Assembly (NCBI GenBank): GCA_964457685.1
Contig: CAYWFS010000007.1
Location: 1-55,194 of the forward strand
Length of the DNA stretch: 55,194 nucleotides
Source of the DNA: UMGS1696 sp964457685
Lineage (GTDB): Bacteria > Bacillota > Clostridia > Oscillospirales > CAG-272
Direction of reading: 5' to 3'
Shown here: in pieces, positions 8,677-18,090 of the stretch
Layout of the letters: the number at the start of each line of letters is the position of its first letter
Position numbering within the stretch: the first letter of the stretch is position 1
Notes under the pieces: model-generated
Told to the model about the DNA's origin: nothing
Databases searched by the model: none
What the model saw: only the letters and a program-made list of their open reading frames with translations
Made by a program: the position numbers and the translations under genes

Positions 8677-11082
8677 ATGTTAAACGAAAAATATTTGATT
8701 GGTGATTCATCAGCTCTCAGAAAACAGTTCCAAAGCGAAAAGGAGCCTATGGGACCGTATATCTATATCCCGATGGATTGCGGACTCACGGACGGCAAGC
8801 TCAACAGACTGATAAGCGGATATAAGAAATCGGGATACAGCGGAATCGTGCCTTTCACGGATAAAAACAGCACTGTAAAAGCATATTCCGAGGAGTATTA
8901 CGAAATATACGATATCATATACAGCGAAGCAAAAGCAAATCAGCTGAAGCTCGGCTATCTGGACGATTCGTATGTTATGAAAGAATATATCGGTAAGCAG
9001 GAGGACAAAAAAGACGTAATATGTAAGATACTTACAAAATACGAGTACTCCTGCACAGAGGGAGAAAAAATAAAGATAAATCTCCACAAAATGGGCAAGA
9101 TGATGTCTCTTGTTGCGGTAAACGACCTTGACCTTTCCATACAGGATCTCAGAGAATATGCTCATGACGGTGTTCTTGAATGGCAGGTGCCTGACGGAAA
9201 CTGGAATATTGAGGAATACATATGTGATGTTGACAATGACGCTCATGTCATAAATATGCTTGACTATGATGTGTCGCTTGAATATATCCGCTCTACATTC
9301 GGACAGCTTGTTGAAAAGTATTCCGATGAGTTGTCCTGCGGATTTACAACCTTCATGTACAGAAACGTAATGTTCTCGGGCAAAAACCGCAGAATGTGGG
9401 ATGACAGCTTCAACGAACGCTTTGAAGAAGAATACGGCTTTGACCCGTCTCCGTATTATACGCTTATGTTCCGTGATTTCGGAGGAAGTGCGAGAAGATA
9501 CAAATGTATGCTTATGAGCTGTCGTGCTTCTATGCTGACGGAGGGGTACCTCAGAGCGGTTTCTTACTATTGCAAGGCACACAACGTATTTTGTACCGGA
9601 TTTCCCGCAGAAAGTAAGGCGGCGGCTTGCTCATGGCTTTTCGGTGACGGACAGCTTCTTCACAGACACGCCTCGGCTCCCGGAATTTCAATGCCGTTTG
9701 CATACCTCTACGGACTTAACGGAATAAGAGTAGCTACCGGTGCCGCCGATGAAATGGGTTGTGATACGGTTACAGCCGACCTGTTCAAATACTACATGAG
9801 CCTTACGAGAGATATAATATATCGTGAGACCATGAACGTATTTGTAAGAGGTGTAAATCTTATATTTGCCCACCTTGGCGAGGACAGAACAAAGGAAAAC
9901 ACCGATATAGTCGAAAACGAAGCTCCTGTTTGGGGAACCATATTCTCAAAGGGAGACGACCTTACGGAATATGCATCGTTTGTTACAAGAGTTCAGACAA
10001 TGCTCCGAGGCGGTGAGCATATAAGTGAGGCGGCGATACTTTACCCGATTCACTCCCTGCATTCGCTTGTATACCTTTATCAGTCCGAGGTACCGGGATT
10101 TGAATATCCGTCTACACCCGAAAATGCGGACTACATGGAGCTTATGAACAATTTCCTGAATTATGTGGGAATTGACGCGACATTCATTCACCCGAACATG
10201 ATATTCAAGCACGCATTCACGGAAAACGGTGTGCTTTATATAAGCTGCGGCGAAAATGTCATGAAATTCAAGCTGCTTATACTTCCGTCTATGTCAATAA
10301 TCAGCTTAAAAGCTCTCCGTGTCATAAAAAAGTTCTATGATGAAGGCGGAAAGATAATCGCAACGGACAATCTTCCTACCTCTGCCTGTGAATGTGCGGA
10401 GATATTCAACACAGTGGATGAAGCTATTGACAAGGAATCGGAAGAAGACAAAGAGGTTTGTGATATAATCAAGTATATCTTCGGAAACGACGTTCTTGAC
10501 AACAATCTTTACAAGATGTACTATAAAACCGAAAACGAAAAAGGCGGAGTCGCATACTATTTCCCGTCAAACAAGAGATCGGTTGACGGCACCGAATCTG
10601 TGTCTGCGGATATACTTTACCAGGCTACGGAAAACTTCGGTATCGCACCCGATGTGTACATAGACAATATGCCACGCAGAGAGTTCAGAGGAATAGTAAA
10701 CTATCATCTTCCCGCATTCTTGAAGGTCGGAGTTGACAAATGCCTTGCAAGTGCCTGCTCGATAAATTACCTCCACAAGAAATATGCAGGATGCGATATA
10801 TACTATTTCACAAATACAATGGGTGAAGAATACAGCGGAAATATACTTCTCAGGGGGATGCTCTCTCCCGAGGAATGGAATCCGTACAACGGTAAAATAA
10901 GAAAGCTTCCGTCAAGACTCGTTAAATTCAGAGGAGAGACCTACACCTGTATCGAATGCAGTATAGGAGCATCATCGAGTACGTTTATTGTCAGTCCTAT
11001 GCAGCGTACCGCCCGAGAAATTAACAGAGATCTTACCGAGGTCGAAGAAGTAGAAGACTATTACCCGAAGAAAAAATACTGA
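8677..11082 (+). CDS. GH106-like glycoside hydrolase (alpha-L-rhamnosidase-like), cytoplasmic
   Basis: An 801-aa protein without signal peptide or membrane segment. The central part has the layout of GH106-type glycosidases: MWDDSFNERFEEEYGFDP, a later helix YLRAVSYYCKAHNV and the strand ISEAAILYPIHS. A Rossmann/amidotransferase-like segment follows (KLLILPSMSIISLKALRVI, then EGGKIIATDNLPT). Known GH106 enzymes cleave terminal rhamnose; the acid/base residues cannot be assigned here by eye. The start at 8677 is the only in-frame ATG after a stop at 8656, and its ribosome-binding site is poor. Its stop is 17 nt before a MoxR gene, so it appears co-transcribed with a MoxR/DUF58 module, an unusual partner for a glycosidase. 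Confidence 0.6.
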   Translation: MLNEKYLIGDSSALRKQFQSEKEPMGPYIYIPMDCGLTDGKLNRLISGYKKSGYSGIVPFTDKNSTVKAYSEEYYEIYDIIYSEAKANQLKLGYLDDSYVMKEYIGKQEDKKDVICKILTKYEYSCTEGEKIKINLHKMGKMMSLVAVNDLDLSIQDLREYAHDGVLEWQVPDGNWNIEEYICDVDNDAHVINMLDYDVSLEYIRSTFGQLVEKYSDELSCGFTTFMYRNVMFSGKNRRMWDDSFNERFEEEYGFDPSPYYTLMFRDFGGSARRYKCMLMSCRASMLTEGYLRAVSYYCKAHNVFCTGFPAESKAAACSWLFGDGQLLHRHASAPGISMPFAYLYGLNGIRVATGAADEMGCDTVTADLFKYYMSLTRDIIYRETMNVFVRGVNLIFAHLGEDRTKENTDIVENEAPVWGTIFSKGDDLTEYASFVTRVQTMLRGGEHISEAAILYPIHSLHSLVYLYQSEVPGFEYPSTPENADYMELMNNFLNYVGIDATFIHPNMIFKHAFTENGVLYISCGENVMKFKLLILPSMSIISLKALRVIKKFYDEGGKIIATDNLPTSACECAEIFNTVDEAIDKESEEDKEVCDIIKYIFGNDVLDNNLYKMYYKTENEKGGVAYYFPSNKRSVDGTESVSADILYQATENFGIAPDVYIDNMPRREFRGIVNYHLPAFLKVGVDKCLASACSINYLHKKYAGCDIYYFTNTMGEEYSGNILLRGMLSPEEWNPYNGKIRKLPSRLVKFRGETYTCIECSIGASSSTFIVSPMQRTAREINRDLTEVEEVEDYYPKKKY

Positions 11083-11099
11083 TACAGTGGAGTTTTGAT

Positions 11100-12047
11100 A
11101 TGAACAGTGAGATAATAAAGCAAACAGCGGACAAAATAATCGAGAATGTCGGTCACGTTATATACGGTAAGGAAAAAGAAATAAGATACGTTGTAACGGC
11201 GGTTCTTTGTAAGGGTCATGTGTTGCTCGATGATATTCCCGGAACAGGAAAGACAACACTTGCAAAGGCTATCGCAAAGTCAATATCCGCAGATATGAAC
11301 AGAATACAGTTTACCCCCGACCTGCTCCCGTCAGATGTAACCGGTGTAAACTTCTTTGACCAGAAAAAAACAGAATTTGTTTTCAGAAAAGGTCCTGTAT
11401 TTACAAATATTCTCCTTGCGGATGAAATAAACAGAACAACTCCACGTACTCAGTCATCCCTCCTCGAATGTATGGGAGAGCATCAGGCAACTGTGGACGG
11501 AGTTACATATACGCTTGAGGATCCGTTTTTCGTTATCGCAACACAGAACCCGATAGAATCACTCGGTACATTTCCGCTTCCCGATGCACAGCTTGACAGA
11601 TTTCTTATGAAGCTGTCACTCGGATATCCCGAAAGAAGTGCCGAGAGGGAGATCCTTTCTCAGTATAACGGAAACAATCCTCTTGAAACTCTCGGAGCCG
11701 TTTGTACAAAGGATGAGGTAATAGCCGCCTGTAATGCAGTAAGCTCGATAAAAGTCAGCGAACCCATCAAGGAATATATCCTGAATATTGCGGATGCTAC
11801 AAGAACAAGCGAAAGACTGCGACTCGGAATCAGCCCCAGAGCGTCTCTTGCACTTATGAAAGCTTCACAGGCATATGCAGGTATAATGGGACGAGATCAT
11901 GTTCTGCCAGATGACGTAAAGAATGTGGCTGTTCCCGTGCTGTCTCACCGAATAATAGTAAAAACGTCAAACACAATAAGGCTCACCGATACTAACGAAA
12001 AGGTTATCGAAGACATAATTGACCTCGTTAAAGCTCCTATAGACTGA
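11100..12047 (+). CDS. MoxR family AAA+ ATPase
   Basis: A 315-aa AAA+ chaperone-like ATPase. Walker A is DIPGTGKTT, Walker B LLADEINRTTPRTQ, and the sensor region IATQNPIESLGTFPLPDAQLD is typical of MoxR. A C-terminal lid domain follows. MoxR proteins help mature or activate partner proteins, usually with a von Willebrand-like or DUF58 partner encoded next door, and that is the case here. GGAG precedes the ATG. Confidence 0.93.
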   Translation: MNSEIIKQTADKIIENVGHVIYGKEKEIRYVVTAVLCKGHVLLDDIPGTGKTTLAKAIAKSISADMNRIQFTPDLLPSDVTGVNFFDQKKTEFVFRKGPVFTNILLADEINRTTPRTQSSLLECMGEHQATVDGVTYTLEDPFFVIATQNPIESLGTFPLPDAQLDRFLMKLSLGYPERSAEREILSQYNGNNPLETLGAVCTKDEVIAACNAVSSIKVSEPIKEYILNIADATRTSERLRLGISPRASLALMKASQAYAGIMGRDHVLPDDVKNVAVPVLSHRIIVKTSNTIRLTDTNEKVIEDIIDLVKAPID

Positions 12048-12049
12048 TT

Positions 12050-13270
12050 ATGATTTATTTAGCTGTGGTTTTGGCGGCAATGTTTGTTTTTCTGCTTCAG
12101 GCAAAGGTATATCGCCGTCACGCATTTGACAACCTTGAATATAAAGTCTCGCTTTCGTCGGATGAGGTTTTTGAGGGAAGTGAGCTGTATCTTTACGAGG
12201 AAATCGCCAATAAAAAACTTTTGCCGTTGCCGTTTTTGAAGGTAGATACAGAGCTTCCCGAGGGACTTGTTTTCAGGATAAACGAAAAAAACGATAAAAC
12301 GGGCGAAATAAAGGAAACTCACCCGAGAATAATTCACAGTATCTTTGTGCTTAGGGGAAATCAGGTAATCAAAAGACGCTGGAGAATAATCTGTAATACA
12401 AGAGGCACATATCACCTCGGAGCGGTATCAATGCTTGCCGATGATATATTCGGTTCATATCCGAACGCAAAGGTTATATCACCCGAAGACTGTAACGGAG
12501 CTGTCGTGACTGTCTTGCCGAGAGCGATTGATTTGCAAAGTGAATTTACAAAATCAAGATTCACAAACGGAGATTTTATTGTCAGCTCAGGCTTGCTTAC
12601 AGACCCTCTCATAAAGGCGGGTGTAAGAGATTATATAAGCGGAGACCCGATAAACAGAATCAACTGGCTTCAGACTGCCGCACATGACCGCCTCATGGTA
12701 AATATCGAGGAGTTTACGAATAAGCACGCATTCAATATTATTCTCAATATGCAGTCCCGTGACATGGAGAAAAACATACCCGGACCTCCGAGCAGAAGAG
12801 AGACGGTTGAATTGTGTCTTACGGTAGCGGCATCCGTGCTTGATAAGGTGTCCTCCGAAAATATACCGATAAGGCTGATCTCCAATACACCGCCCTCGGA
12901 GATATACGAAGAAAAAGCATATTATGAGGATGATGACAAGCTGTTTGTTTCTCCGTCCTTCAGAGGAAAAAACGATATGCTTACCGCACTGAGAATACTT
13001 GCAAAAATAGAACTTATGGTGTCGGAGCCTGTCGAAAAGATGATGGATAAAATCATTGAAGACCCTTATCCGTATACCGGCGGCGGAAACATTATATTTG
13101 TTTCATCGTATATTAGAGAGAGAATGATAAACTTCGCTTATGCACTGCGTAGTAGCGGAATATCATGTATTTTCTATATTACCTCCGCAAGCAATAACGC
13201 AATGATAATTCCCGATGACATAGAAGTTCACTTTAAAACCTACAAGGAAGACGGAGGAGAGGGCATATGA
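12050..13270 (+). CDS. DUF58 domain protein
   Basis: A 406-aa protein with one N-terminal hydrophobic segment (residues 1-16) and a beta-rich region. The DUF58 core is SGDPINRINWLQTAAHDRLMV. DUF58 proteins carry a von Willebrand A-like fold and are standard MoxR partners. The ATG follows the moxR stop by 2 nt with no clear ribosome-binding site, implying translational coupling. Its own stop overlaps the next start (ATGA). The hydrophobic N-terminus suggests it is membrane anchored. Confidence 0.88.
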   Translation: MIYLAVVLAAMFVFLLQAKVYRRHAFDNLEYKVSLSSDEVFEGSELYLYEEIANKKLLPLPFLKVDTELPEGLVFRINEKNDKTGEIKETHPRIIHSIFVLRGNQVIKRRWRIICNTRGTYHLGAVSMLADDIFGSYPNAKVISPEDCNGAVVTVLPRAIDLQSEFTKSRFTNGDFIVSSGLLTDPLIKAGVRDYISGDPINRINWLQTAAHDRLMVNIEEFTNKHAFNIILNMQSRDMEKNIPGPPSRRETVELCLTVAASVLDKVSSENIPIRLISNTPPSEIYEEKAYYEDDDKLFVSPSFRGKNDMLTALRILAKIELMVSEPVEKMMDKIIEDPYPYTGGGNIIFVSSYIRERMINFAYALRSSGISCIFYITSASNNAMIIPDDIEVHFKTYKEDGGEGI

Positions 13271-14718
13271 TAAGGTTCATAGATTTGATTTTGCGGTATG
13301 TCTCTCTTATAGGAGCGTCAATGCTTACTCTGCCGCTGTCTGTAATTCTTCTTTCTTCCGCTTTCCCGGGAGCCGCGTATATTATGCCTCCTCTTGCACT
13401 TGCGTTTGCATTTCTCGGATACTTTCTGCAAAGCATGAATGCAAGATTACAGCATAAAAAAGCGTCGCTTGACGGGTTTTCGTCTTTGACTGAGGGGACA
13501 TTGTCGGAGTTTAAGTCCGTTTATGCCGCAATTCCGATAACGCTTCTTGTAGTGGTGTCAGTACCGCTTATGCTTGGCTTTGACCTTGCACTGAGAGCGA
13601 TGTGCGATAGCGGTTTTGCCCCGAGATATGACCTTATCTACACGGTATTTTTCGGATTCATATTTTTGCTTTCGTCAATTATCGGTGTGGTAATATGGTT
13701 CTATCCCGTACAGCGTCTATCAAATATATATGTTTTGATGGGCGGAGCGGCGATATTCTATGTTGAGTCGTTTTTTGTTGCACTTTACGCTTCCGCTTAT
13801 CCCAAATGGATAATTGCACTTCCGCTGGTATTGTTCACGATATGCGTTCTTTTGATATTTAATCAGAGCAATCTTCAAAAGCAATACCGTGGTTCGGTCG
13901 TTTCCGTAATGACTCCGACATCAAGACTGTATAATGTATTTCTTGTCTTTATGCTGTTTGTCTTGTTTATAGCGTCGGCATATGTGATATACGTCATGCT
14001 TTCGGGAATATGGATAATCATAAAGGCTGTTATATATGTTCTTCTTTACAAGATATTACGCAACCAAACCGACAGCAGTGACTACGACATTTATTCTTAT
14101 GTTGATTCCGATGAAGCAAGCAGTCAGTTCCGCAGAAGTGTTATGCCAAGCGGAGACGCAAATGTATTCACCGTGTTTCTGTTCTTCATTGTTCTTGCAC
14201 TTATCTTATATGTGGGAATAAGAAAAGGCTACCTTATAAAGCTGTTTGTTCGCATAAGAGAATGGATACAAGAGGTAATCTCCACTTTCCTTATCGGTAA
14301 AGATATATTCAAAAACTCCTTTGACCCGAATGCGACCGAGGAGATAATAAACTATAAGGATGAGGTTAAACGTATTCAAAATGCCGCCATACGGGATTAT
14401 GACTCGATGGCAGATGCAACAGACGACTATAAGACCTTTATTCGTGAGCTTGGAAAGCTGAAAGATTATGACAGCCAGCTATGCTATTCGTATTCTGTTC
14501 TTCTGAAAATGTACAAGAAAATGAATATTGCACTGAAAAGCTCCGACACTCCGAGAGAGATAGAGAAAAAGGTCGAAAGATCGGTTTCTAAAGCGGAGAT
14601 AAACAAAATAACCGCCGACTATGAAAAGCTCAGATATGCGGAGGTACAGGTGACCGATGTTGAAGCAAAGGAAATACTCGAAAATGTTTGCGGAGAGATA
14701 AAACGGTATATGTATTAA
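13267..14718 (+). CDS. Multi-pass membrane protein with DUF4129-like C-terminus
   Basis: A 483-aa protein with about eight hydrophobic segments in the first 320 residues, then a soluble helical tail. The tail segment LCYSYSVLLKMYKKMN...SDTPREIEKKV resembles DUF4129, the C-terminal region usually joined to transglutaminase-like membrane proteins in MoxR/DUF58 clusters. The transglutaminase core itself is absent. GGAGGAGAGGG precedes the start, which overlaps the DUF58 stop by 4 bp. It is the last gene of the operon; role unknown, probably a membrane partner of the MoxR/DUF58 pair. Confidence 0.72.
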   Translation: MIRFIDLILRYVSLIGASMLTLPLSVILLSSAFPGAAYIMPPLALAFAFLGYFLQSMNARLQHKKASLDGFSSLTEGTLSEFKSVYAAIPITLLVVVSVPLMLGFDLALRAMCDSGFAPRYDLIYTVFFGFIFLLSSIIGVVIWFYPVQRLSNIYVLMGGAAIFYVESFFVALYASAYPKWIIALPLVLFTICVLLIFNQSNLQKQYRGSVVSVMTPTSRLYNVFLVFMLFVLFIASAYVIYVMLSGIWIIIKAVIYVLLYKILRNQTDSSDYDIYSYVDSDEASSQFRRSVMPSGDANVFTVFLFFIVLALILYVGIRKGYLIKLFVRIREWIQEVISTFLIGKDIFKNSFDPNATEEIINYKDEVKRIQNAAIRDYDSMADATDDYKTFIRELGKLKDYDSQLCYSYSVLLKMYKKMNIALKSSDTPREIEKKVERSVSKAEINKITADYEKLRYAEVQVTDVEAKEILENVCGEIKRYMY

Positions 14719-14730
14719 AGCATAAAAAAC

Positions 14731-14781
14731 AAATACTCCAATAAATATGGAATATAACTATTCTTGTTTATCGGAGTATTT
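14731..14781 (+). promoter_or_regulatory. Hairpin enclosing the dacF ribosome-binding site
   Basis: AAATACTCC (14731-14739) and GGAGTATTT (14773-14781) form a perfect 9-bp stem around a 33-nt loop. GGAG (14773-14776) is the Shine-Dalgarno sequence of the gene starting at 14784. The stem starts 13 nt after the previous stop and is followed by TT, so it may also act as a terminator. Confidence 0.7.
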
Positions 14782-14783
14782 TT

Positions 14784-15929
14784 ATGTTAAGAAAGATAAC
14801 AGCGATAATCGTTGCAATTTTGTTGCCGCTTTTTACTTTTCCTGCCTATGCCGCGGTGGAGGACAACATTCCTTTTGATGTAAAGGCGGACTCCGCACTT
14901 CTTATGGATCAGGCAACGGGAACGGTATTGTATGCGAAAAATGCAGATGCCGCACTTCCGCCCGCCTCCGTTACAAAAATTATGACACTGCTTTTGTTTA
15001 TGGAGGAGGTTGACAGCGGAAATATCTCACTGGACGAAGAAATTCAAATCAGCGAATATGCCGCTTCCATGGGAGGGTCACAGGTGTTTCTTGAACCGGG
15101 CGAGACAATGAAAGCGGAGGAGCTGTTAAAATGTGTTATTATTTCTTCCGCAAACGATGCCGCAGTTGCACTTGCAGAAAAGGTTGCCGGAAGCGAAGAG
15201 GCGTTTGTTTCAAGAATGAATGATAAAGCCGCAGAGCTTGGAATGGATAATACTCACTTTGAAAACGTTACGGGACTGGATGACGACACAACGAAGCATT
15301 TGACGAGTGCGTATGACATTGCACTTATGTCCCGTGAGCTTTTGAAGCATGACACCATAACGAAGTATTCTACGATATGGATGGACACTATCCGAGACGG
15401 TGCATTCGGACTGACAAATACAAACAGACTCATACGCTTTTATAACGGTGCCACAGGTCTTAAAACAGGCTCAACGTCAAAAGCGGGATTTTGCATGAGT
15501 GCAACAGCCAAACGAGAGGGACTGCATCTGATTGCCGTAATAATGGGAGCGGATACAAGAGATATAAGAAACGAAAGTGCGAAGCAGCTCCTTGACTACG
15601 GCTTTGCGAATTATTCACTTTACGAAAACAGCGGAGGTGATGCCGGGGAGGCTAAAGTGGTAGGCGGAATATCCGACAGCTGTAAATGCGAATATGAACC
15701 GTTTGAAATGCTAATGGGCAAAGGTGAGAGTAAAAGCGTTCAGACCGAGTTTTTGATACAGCAAAGTGTTAACGCACCCATATGCAAAGGAGATAAGGTA
15801 GGGGTCGTCAGATACCTGCTTGACGGAAAGGTTATAAATGAGGGGGATATAGTAGCCTCGGAAAGCGTGGAGCGGATAGGCTTTGGGGAGATTTTTCTGC
15901 GTATGCTCGGTATTTTTTCGCTTAAATAG
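14784..15929 (+). CDS. dacF: D-alanyl-D-alanine carboxypeptidase (DacF/PBP5 type)
   Basis: A 381-aa low-molecular-weight penicillin-binding protein that trims the terminal D-Ala from peptidoglycan stem peptides outside the cell. It has a signal peptide (residues 1-23, ending AYA), the active-site SVTK, the SAN triad motif (ISSANDAA) and KTGST. The C-terminal region after about residue 280 matches the usual PBP5 beta domain in position. I use dacF because the organism sporulates, but dacA/dacB-type roles cannot be excluded. Its ribosome-binding site lies in a 9-bp stem, so translation could be controlled by upstream readthrough or RNA folding. Confidence 0.88.
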   Translation: MLRKITAIIVAILLPLFTFPAYAAVEDNIPFDVKADSALLMDQATGTVLYAKNADAALPPASVTKIMTLLLFMEEVDSGNISLDEEIQISEYAASMGGSQVFLEPGETMKAEELLKCVIISSANDAAVALAEKVAGSEEAFVSRMNDKAAELGMDNTHFENVTGLDDDTTKHLTSAYDIALMSRELLKHDTITKYSTIWMDTIRDGAFGLTNTNRLIRFYNGATGLKTGSTSKAGFCMSATAKREGLHLIAVIMGADTRDIRNESAKQLLDYGFANYSLYENSGGDAGEAKVVGGISDSCKCEYEPFEMLMGKGESKSVQTEFLIQQSVNAPICKGDKVGVVRYLLDGKVINEGDIVASESVERIGFGEIFLRMLGIFSLK

Positions 15930-16002
15930 TTAAACAATAAATAAAAAATGACCTCAAATGCGTTTTTTTGAAATAATTTTCGGAATATTCTTAAAATATC
16001 TA

Positions 16003-16031
16003 TTGAAAAATGAAAGCAAATGTAGTATTAT
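16003..16031 (+). promoter_or_regulatory. Sigma-A promoter for pgi
   Basis: TTGAAA (16003-16008), 17-bp spacer, TATTAT (16026-16031). A 10-bp hairpin (16037-16046 with 16056-16065) begins at the predicted start. A second hairpin (TCCGT/ACGGA) lies near 16085-16112, before the GGAGG of pgi. Confidence 0.75.
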
Positions 16032-16140
16032 ATAGGTAAATTAAACAGTCATACGGTTTAGTTTATTCTTATAATGAAAATCTGCTTCCGTTTGGGTAAG
16101 CTCGGACGGATGCTTCATACGCTTTGGAGGTCAATTCTAA

Positions 16141-17478
16141 ATGTCTGTCAAACTCAATGAAAAGTATCTCGGCGGTTTTGTGGCTGCAAATGAGATAGAG
16201 AAAATCTCGCACCTTACAAAAGCTGCATATTCTCTTGTAAAAGATAAGAGCGGTGCAGGTTCTGATTTTCTCGGATGGGTAGATCTTCCCGTGGATTACG
16301 ATAAGGAAGAATTTGCCCGTATTAAAGCAGCTGCTGAAAAGATCAAAAAGACTTGCGATGTATTTGTTGTTATCGGTATCGGCGGTTCTTACCTCGGTGC
16401 CCGTGCCGCAATCGAATTTGCAAAGTCTCCTCTTTACAACAACCTCAAGAAAGATACACCCGATATATATTTCGCGGGAAATACCATCAGCCCGTCTTCT
16501 CTTGCAGATATCCTCAGCATATGCGAGGGACGTGACGTTTGCATAAATGTTATTTCCAAGTCCGGTACAACAACCGAACCTGCAGTTACCTTCCGTATAT
16601 TCCGTGAACTTCTCGAAAAGAAGTACGGTGAAGAAGGTGCAAGAGAGAGAATCTTCGTAACAACCGACCGTGCTCGCGGTAAGCTTAAGGAATTCTCTAC
16701 CGAAAAGGGTTATGAAACCTTCGTTGTTCCCGATGATATAGGCGGTCGTTACTCCGTTCTTACAGCAGTAGGACTTCTTCCCATCGCTGTTGCGGGAATC
16801 TCCATCGACGAAATGATGCAGGGTGCCGCAGATTCCAGAGAAAAGTATAACAATGACGACATAGAAAACAACGATTGCCTCCGTTATGCAGCACTCAGAA
16901 ACGTGCTTTACAACAAGGGTAAGTCTATCGAAATTCTTGCCGCATATGAGCCTGCCGTTCAGATGTTCAGCGAGTGGTGGAAGCAGCTCTACGGCGAGAG
17001 CGAAGGTAAGGACAACAAGGCTCTTTACCCCTCATCCGTTATTTTCTCTACAGACCTTCACTCTCTCGGTCAGTACATTCAGGAAGGTCAGAGAACAATG
17101 TTTGAAACAGTTCTCGACTTCAAGAATGCAAACGATAACGTAGTTATCCCGAGTGACCCCGCAAACATCGACGGACTCAACTTCCTCTCCGGTAAGGAAC
17201 TCCACGATGTAAACAGAATGGCTATGACAGGTACTCTCTTCGCACATAATGACGGAGGTGTTCCGAATATAGTTATCGAGGTCGAAAACAGAAGTGCATA
17301 TACCTTCGGCTATCTCGTATACTTCTTTGAAATGGCGTGTGCCGTATCCGGTTATATGCTCGGTGTTAATCCGTTCGACCAGCCCGGTGTTGAAGCATAC
17401 AAGAAGAATATGTACGCTCTTCTCGGTAAACCCGGTTACGAAGAACACAAGGCAGAACTCGAAGCAAGAATGAATTAA
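16141..17478 (+). CDS. pgi: Glucose-6-phosphate isomerase
   Basis: A 445-aa enzyme interconverting glucose-6-P and fructose-6-P, of the short bacterial type. Visible signatures are VVIGIGGSYLGARAA, the phosphate-binding VISKSGTTTEPA, DDIGGRYSVLTAVG, and the C-terminal PGVEAYKKNM with the catalytic lysine region. GGAGG precedes the ATG. Codons look strongly selected (AAG, CTC, GTT, GGT), consistent with high expression. It is followed within 40 nt by a tiny P-loop gene that shares this codon style. Confidence 0.97.
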   Translation: MSVKLNEKYLGGFVAANEIEKISHLTKAAYSLVKDKSGAGSDFLGWVDLPVDYDKEEFARIKAAAEKIKKTCDVFVVIGIGGSYLGARAAIEFAKSPLYNNLKKDTPDIYFAGNTISPSSLADILSICEGRDVCINVISKSGTTTEPAVTFRIFRELLEKKYGEEGARERIFVTTDRARGKLKEFSTEKGYETFVVPDDIGGRYSVLTAVGLLPIAVAGISIDEMMQGAADSREKYNNDDIENNDCLRYAALRNVLYNKGKSIEILAAYEPAVQMFSEWWKQLYGESEGKDNKALYPSSVIFSTDLHSLGQYIQEGQRTMFETVLDFKNANDNVVIPSDPANIDGLNFLSGKELHDVNRMAMTGTLFAHNDGGVPNIVIEVENRSAYTFGYLVYFFEMACAVSGYMLGVNPFDQPGVEAYKKNMYALLGKPGYEEHKAELEARMN

Positions 17479-17517
17479 TTTAAAATTTAAAATATATTTT
17501 TCTAAATGGAGGATATT

Positions 17518-17928
17518 ATGATCAAGTTAATTATCGGCAAAAAAGGTTCGGGAAAAACAAAGGCCCTCATTGAACTCGTAAACACTGCACTTTCCTCAAC
17601 TAAAGGCTCTGTAGTATGCATCGAAAAGGGTGATAAGCTCAAGTTCGACATCAGCTACAATTGCAGACTTATCGACACTGATGATTACATCATTAACGAT
17701 GGTCAGTCACTCTTCGGCTTCATCGCCGGAATACTCGCAAGCAATCATGACGTTACCGATATCTTTGTTGACTCTGCTCTCAAGATTTGTCAGAACGATT
17801 CCGATAGCTTCGATACATTCCTCAAGGAAGTTGATTCCGTTGTAAACAAGTACGGTGTAAACTGCGTTATTACATCCTCTGTAGCTCCCGAAGAAGCTTC
17901 CGAGACTGTAAAGAAGTACGTTGACTAA
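17518..17928 (+). CDS. Small P-loop NTPase-like protein, 136 aa
   Basis: The protein starts MIKLIIGKKGSGKTKALIE, a textbook Walker A. A hydrophobic strand ending in Asp (VTDIFVDSA) could be Walker B, and NCVITSSV resembles a sensor strand. It is too small for a complete AAA or RecA core, and I cannot assign a function. The ATG at 17518 is chosen because GGAGG (17508-17512) lies 5 nt upstream; the ATG at 17506 contains that ribosome-binding site. It lies 39 nt behind pgi with no terminator between, so the two are probably co-transcribed. Confidence 0.75.
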   Translation: MIKLIIGKKGSGKTKALIELVNTALSSTKGSVVCIEKGDKLKFDISYNCRLIDTDDYIINDGQSLFGFIAGILASNHDVTDIFVDSALKICQNDSDSFDTFLKEVDSVVNKYGVNCVITSSVAPEEASETVKKYVD

Positions 17929-17945
17929 TTAAATACGAAAAGATA

Positions 17946-18018
17946 AAAAAGCTGTCTGTATGAAGGTTCCCATAAGAAGTTTAACGATTGGGAAAATGCT
18001 TTCGATAGACGGCTTTTT
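17946..18018 (+). terminator. Intrinsic terminator after the pgi operon
   Basis: AAAAAGCTGTCT (17946-17957) pairs with AGACGGCTTTTT (18007-18018), with one G-U pair. The loop is long (49 nt), so strength is uncertain. Confidence 0.65.
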
Positions 18019-18090
18019 GTCATTTATTCAGCTGTCGGCATACAATGCTTATGGAGAGGAAACTCCTCCGGTCATTAAACAAAGAAAGGC

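Noticed and set aside
8710..9582. Long minus-strand open frame inside the glycosidase gene
   Set aside because: Antisense shadow; no ribosome-binding site and a composition unlike a folded protein.
16032..16140. Riboswitch before pgi
   Set aside because: Two simple hairpins are present but no conserved core of a known class.
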